This document shows, one piece after another, positions 62,647-64,000 of a DNA stretch of 64,000 bases. Source of the stretch: Pseudomonas faucium (GTDB lineage Bacteria; Pseudomonadota; Gammaproteobacteria; Pseudomonadales; Pseudomonadaceae); assembly GCF_021602585.1 (NCBI RefSeq), contig NZ_BQIP01000012.1:1-64000 (forward strand). Direction: 5' to 3'. The translations under genes were made by a program, and so were the position numbers. The notes below the pieces were generated by a model. It was not told the origin of the DNA, ran no database searches, and was given only the letters and a program-made list of their open reading frames with translations. Position 1 is the first letter of the stretch. Each line of letters opens with the position of its first letter.

Positions 62647-64000
62647 CTACGGGTGTTTTTGTACATATTCCTTATATGACATAGTTTTTTCTTCGGGTGA
62701 AAACACCCGACCAGCATACAAGTACACACAATAGTTCTCAGCCCGACTTTTGGAATCATCAATCGGCATAAAGTCTACGCATTCTTCGCGCATCACATCA
62801 AAACAAGTATCTTGATATGGATTCGCAATGTATCCTTTCAAAAACGCCTGATACAAAAACACCCACTGCTGGTCTTTATCATAATCTGACCCCGACACTA
62901 TGGCTTGGGCCAACTCTTCAAACTCACCATTCCAGCCTGTAATCAGCATCACCACACAAAGTGCCAAGCAGTCCCGGGAGCCCAAAACCGAACTAAAGGC
63001 ATCACCACCCAATCTCAAGTTATACTTGTATATAAAGTAAAGCGGCCAACACATACCATCAGACCTGGAATTCCGCGCATTCTCCAAAATAATCAAATTA
63101 AGTCTTTCCTCGTACTCCGAATATTCCAAATCATGCAATTCAAACAACAAACCAATGAACGGCAGGAGAAGCGGGTAATGCCAACTCAAATTAATAAAGT
63201 AATCAACAATTACAGACGCCGAACTTTTTTCCACACGATATACAATCTGTCGAATTGCATACTTTAAAACACTTCCGTCTGGCGTTTGCTCGTTAAGCGA
63301 GATAGCATATTCGATGTATCTCATAACCACTTCGGACTGATACCTGCCTTCATCATCAACTGCCGGAAGCGCAGCATGCAACTTGGAAATCCAATCTGTC
63401 TGGATGGCAGAAGGCAAAGATTCAACCACAGTCTTCCCCAGATTTAGACTTAGCTTATACTTTTTCAGTTCAGCGGCCAGGGTCCGTAAGAATCTGTCAG
63501 CCTCCCCAGAATCAGAGCAATAACATACATAGTCATCCACATATCGGGAAAATTCGAATTCATCCAGGGCACTATCGACCTTTGATAGAATCAATTCGAC
63601 AATGACACTAGACGTAGCAGGACCGATTGTGACCCCCTGAGTTTCCCCTCTACGAGTCCTCGATTGGGCTTTATCCAACAATTTAGCCCAATGATTGGCA
63701 TACACCTTCGTCGCCAGCCCCTCCTTCGCTTCAGTGAGACCTACCCCCGCCCATTCGATTGCATGCGAGTAGATACTATTGAAGCATCCAGAAATATCCG
63801 TATTAACTAGAAACCTCTTCCCAAACGACTTTTTGCATTTATCAATTACCTTTTCACGAAACCCTTCGTAGTTCATAACCATCAATCGACTGTCGGCATG
63901 AAAGTACGGCTTAATTTTGCTACTTTCATTATCACATACGTGCCTGATGCTTTCCCAGTTATCAACGATTGCCCTTACTAGACGGCCATATGCCTTGGGA
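62647..64000 (-). CDS. Reverse transcriptase, Abi/DRT-like, N-terminus cut by window
   Basis: The frame is open to the window edge without a stop, so the true start lies beyond 64000; about 451 codons are visible. The RT palm is recognisable: FLVNTDISGCFNSIYSHAIEWAG with the first catalytic Asp, TQGVTIGPATSSVIVELIL, and the FSRYVDDYVCY box holding the catalytic Asp pair. The roughly 240 residues after the palm are helical and repeat-like with no maturase or endonuclease domain, as in AbiA/AbiK and 'unknown group' defence RTs. There are no group II intron signs or Cas1 fusion. Low GC and integrase-element context fit an antiphage role, which is inferred. Confidence 0.82.
   Translation of the reverse strand, partial: PKAYGRLVRAIVDNWESIRHVCDNESSKIKPYFHADSRLMVMNYEGFREKVIDKCKKSFGKRFLVNTDISGCFNSIYSHAIEWAGVGLTEAKEGLATKVYANHWAKLLDKAQSRTRRGETQGVTIGPATSSVIVELILSKVDSALDEFEFSRYVDDYVCYCSDSGEADRFLRTLAAELKKYKLSLNLGKTVVESLPSAIQTDWISKLHAALPAVDDEGRYQSEVVMRYIEYAISLNEQTPDGSVLKYAIRQIVYRVEKSSASVIVDYFINLSWHYPLLLPFIGLLFELHDLEYSEYEERLNLIILENARNSRSDGMCWPLYFIYKYNLRLGGDAFSSVLGSRDCLALCVVMLITGWNGEFEELAQAIVSGSDYDKDQQWVFLYQAFLKGYIANPYQDTCFDVMREECVDFMPIDDSKSRAENYCVYLYAGRVFSPEEKTMSYKEYVQKHP

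Overview
The window looks like a Pseudomonas chromosome of the P. putida group. The evidence is the high-GC coding style, the REP palindromes of the GCCGGCAAGCCGGC type, an EF-P with Arg32 beside its rhamnosyltransferase EarP, and a gene order that I recall from the P. aeruginosa PA2817-PA2852 neighbourhood (PA2817-like gene, Gly/Glu tRNAs, sagS, gpx, msrB, alaA, htpX, tpm, deaD, class II DAHP synthase, ohrR, ohr, efp, earP). Family names come from recognising sequence and motifs; no database search was run.

Layout. (1) 1-0.4 kb: PA2817-like core gene. (2) 0.47-27.8 kb: a large accessory block. A chaperone-usher fimbrial locus is split in two: subunit, chaperone and second subunit at 2.2-4.2 kb, usher and adhesin at 24.1-27.8 kb. 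Between the halves lie two Rhs/YD-repeat genes, a ladder of Ig-like domains, a small secreted protein, and three proteins with an N-terminal domain resembling the clostridial P47/OrfX2 TULIP fold followed by Ig-like modules. A fourth protein sharing the C-terminal module (466-1977) lies outside the fimbrial genes. Two of the P47-like genes are tandem copies that are nearly identical except for a central block of about 200 residues. (3) 27.9-28.5 kb: five tRNA genes (three Gly-GCC, two Glu-TTC) behind one strong promoter. (4) 28.8-58.2 kb: conserved core genes for redox repair, stress, RNA remodelling, regulators and transporters, with many REP elements. (5) 58.3-64 kb: an AT-rich integrative element that begins at a 20-bp tRNA-Ser-like 3' end. 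It carries a tyrosine recombinase, an inovirus Gp2-like protein, an uncharacterised secreted protein, a small membrane protein, an XRE regulator and a reverse transcriptase cut by the window edge.

How genes may work together. The minus-strand genes from 18001 down to 4402 look like one operon (Ig ladder, two P47-like paralogues, a third P47-like protein, truncated Rhs shell). The plus-strand pair at 18221-23936 (secreted protein plus full-length Rhs) starts from the same divergent promoter region. Together they look like a toxin or delivery locus combining an Rhs cocoon with P47-like lipid-binding-fold proteins, with no TcA, VgrG, PAAR or obvious immunity gene in view. This is the least familiar system in the window. 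The reverse transcriptase at the right edge is a candidate antiphage gene of the mobile element.
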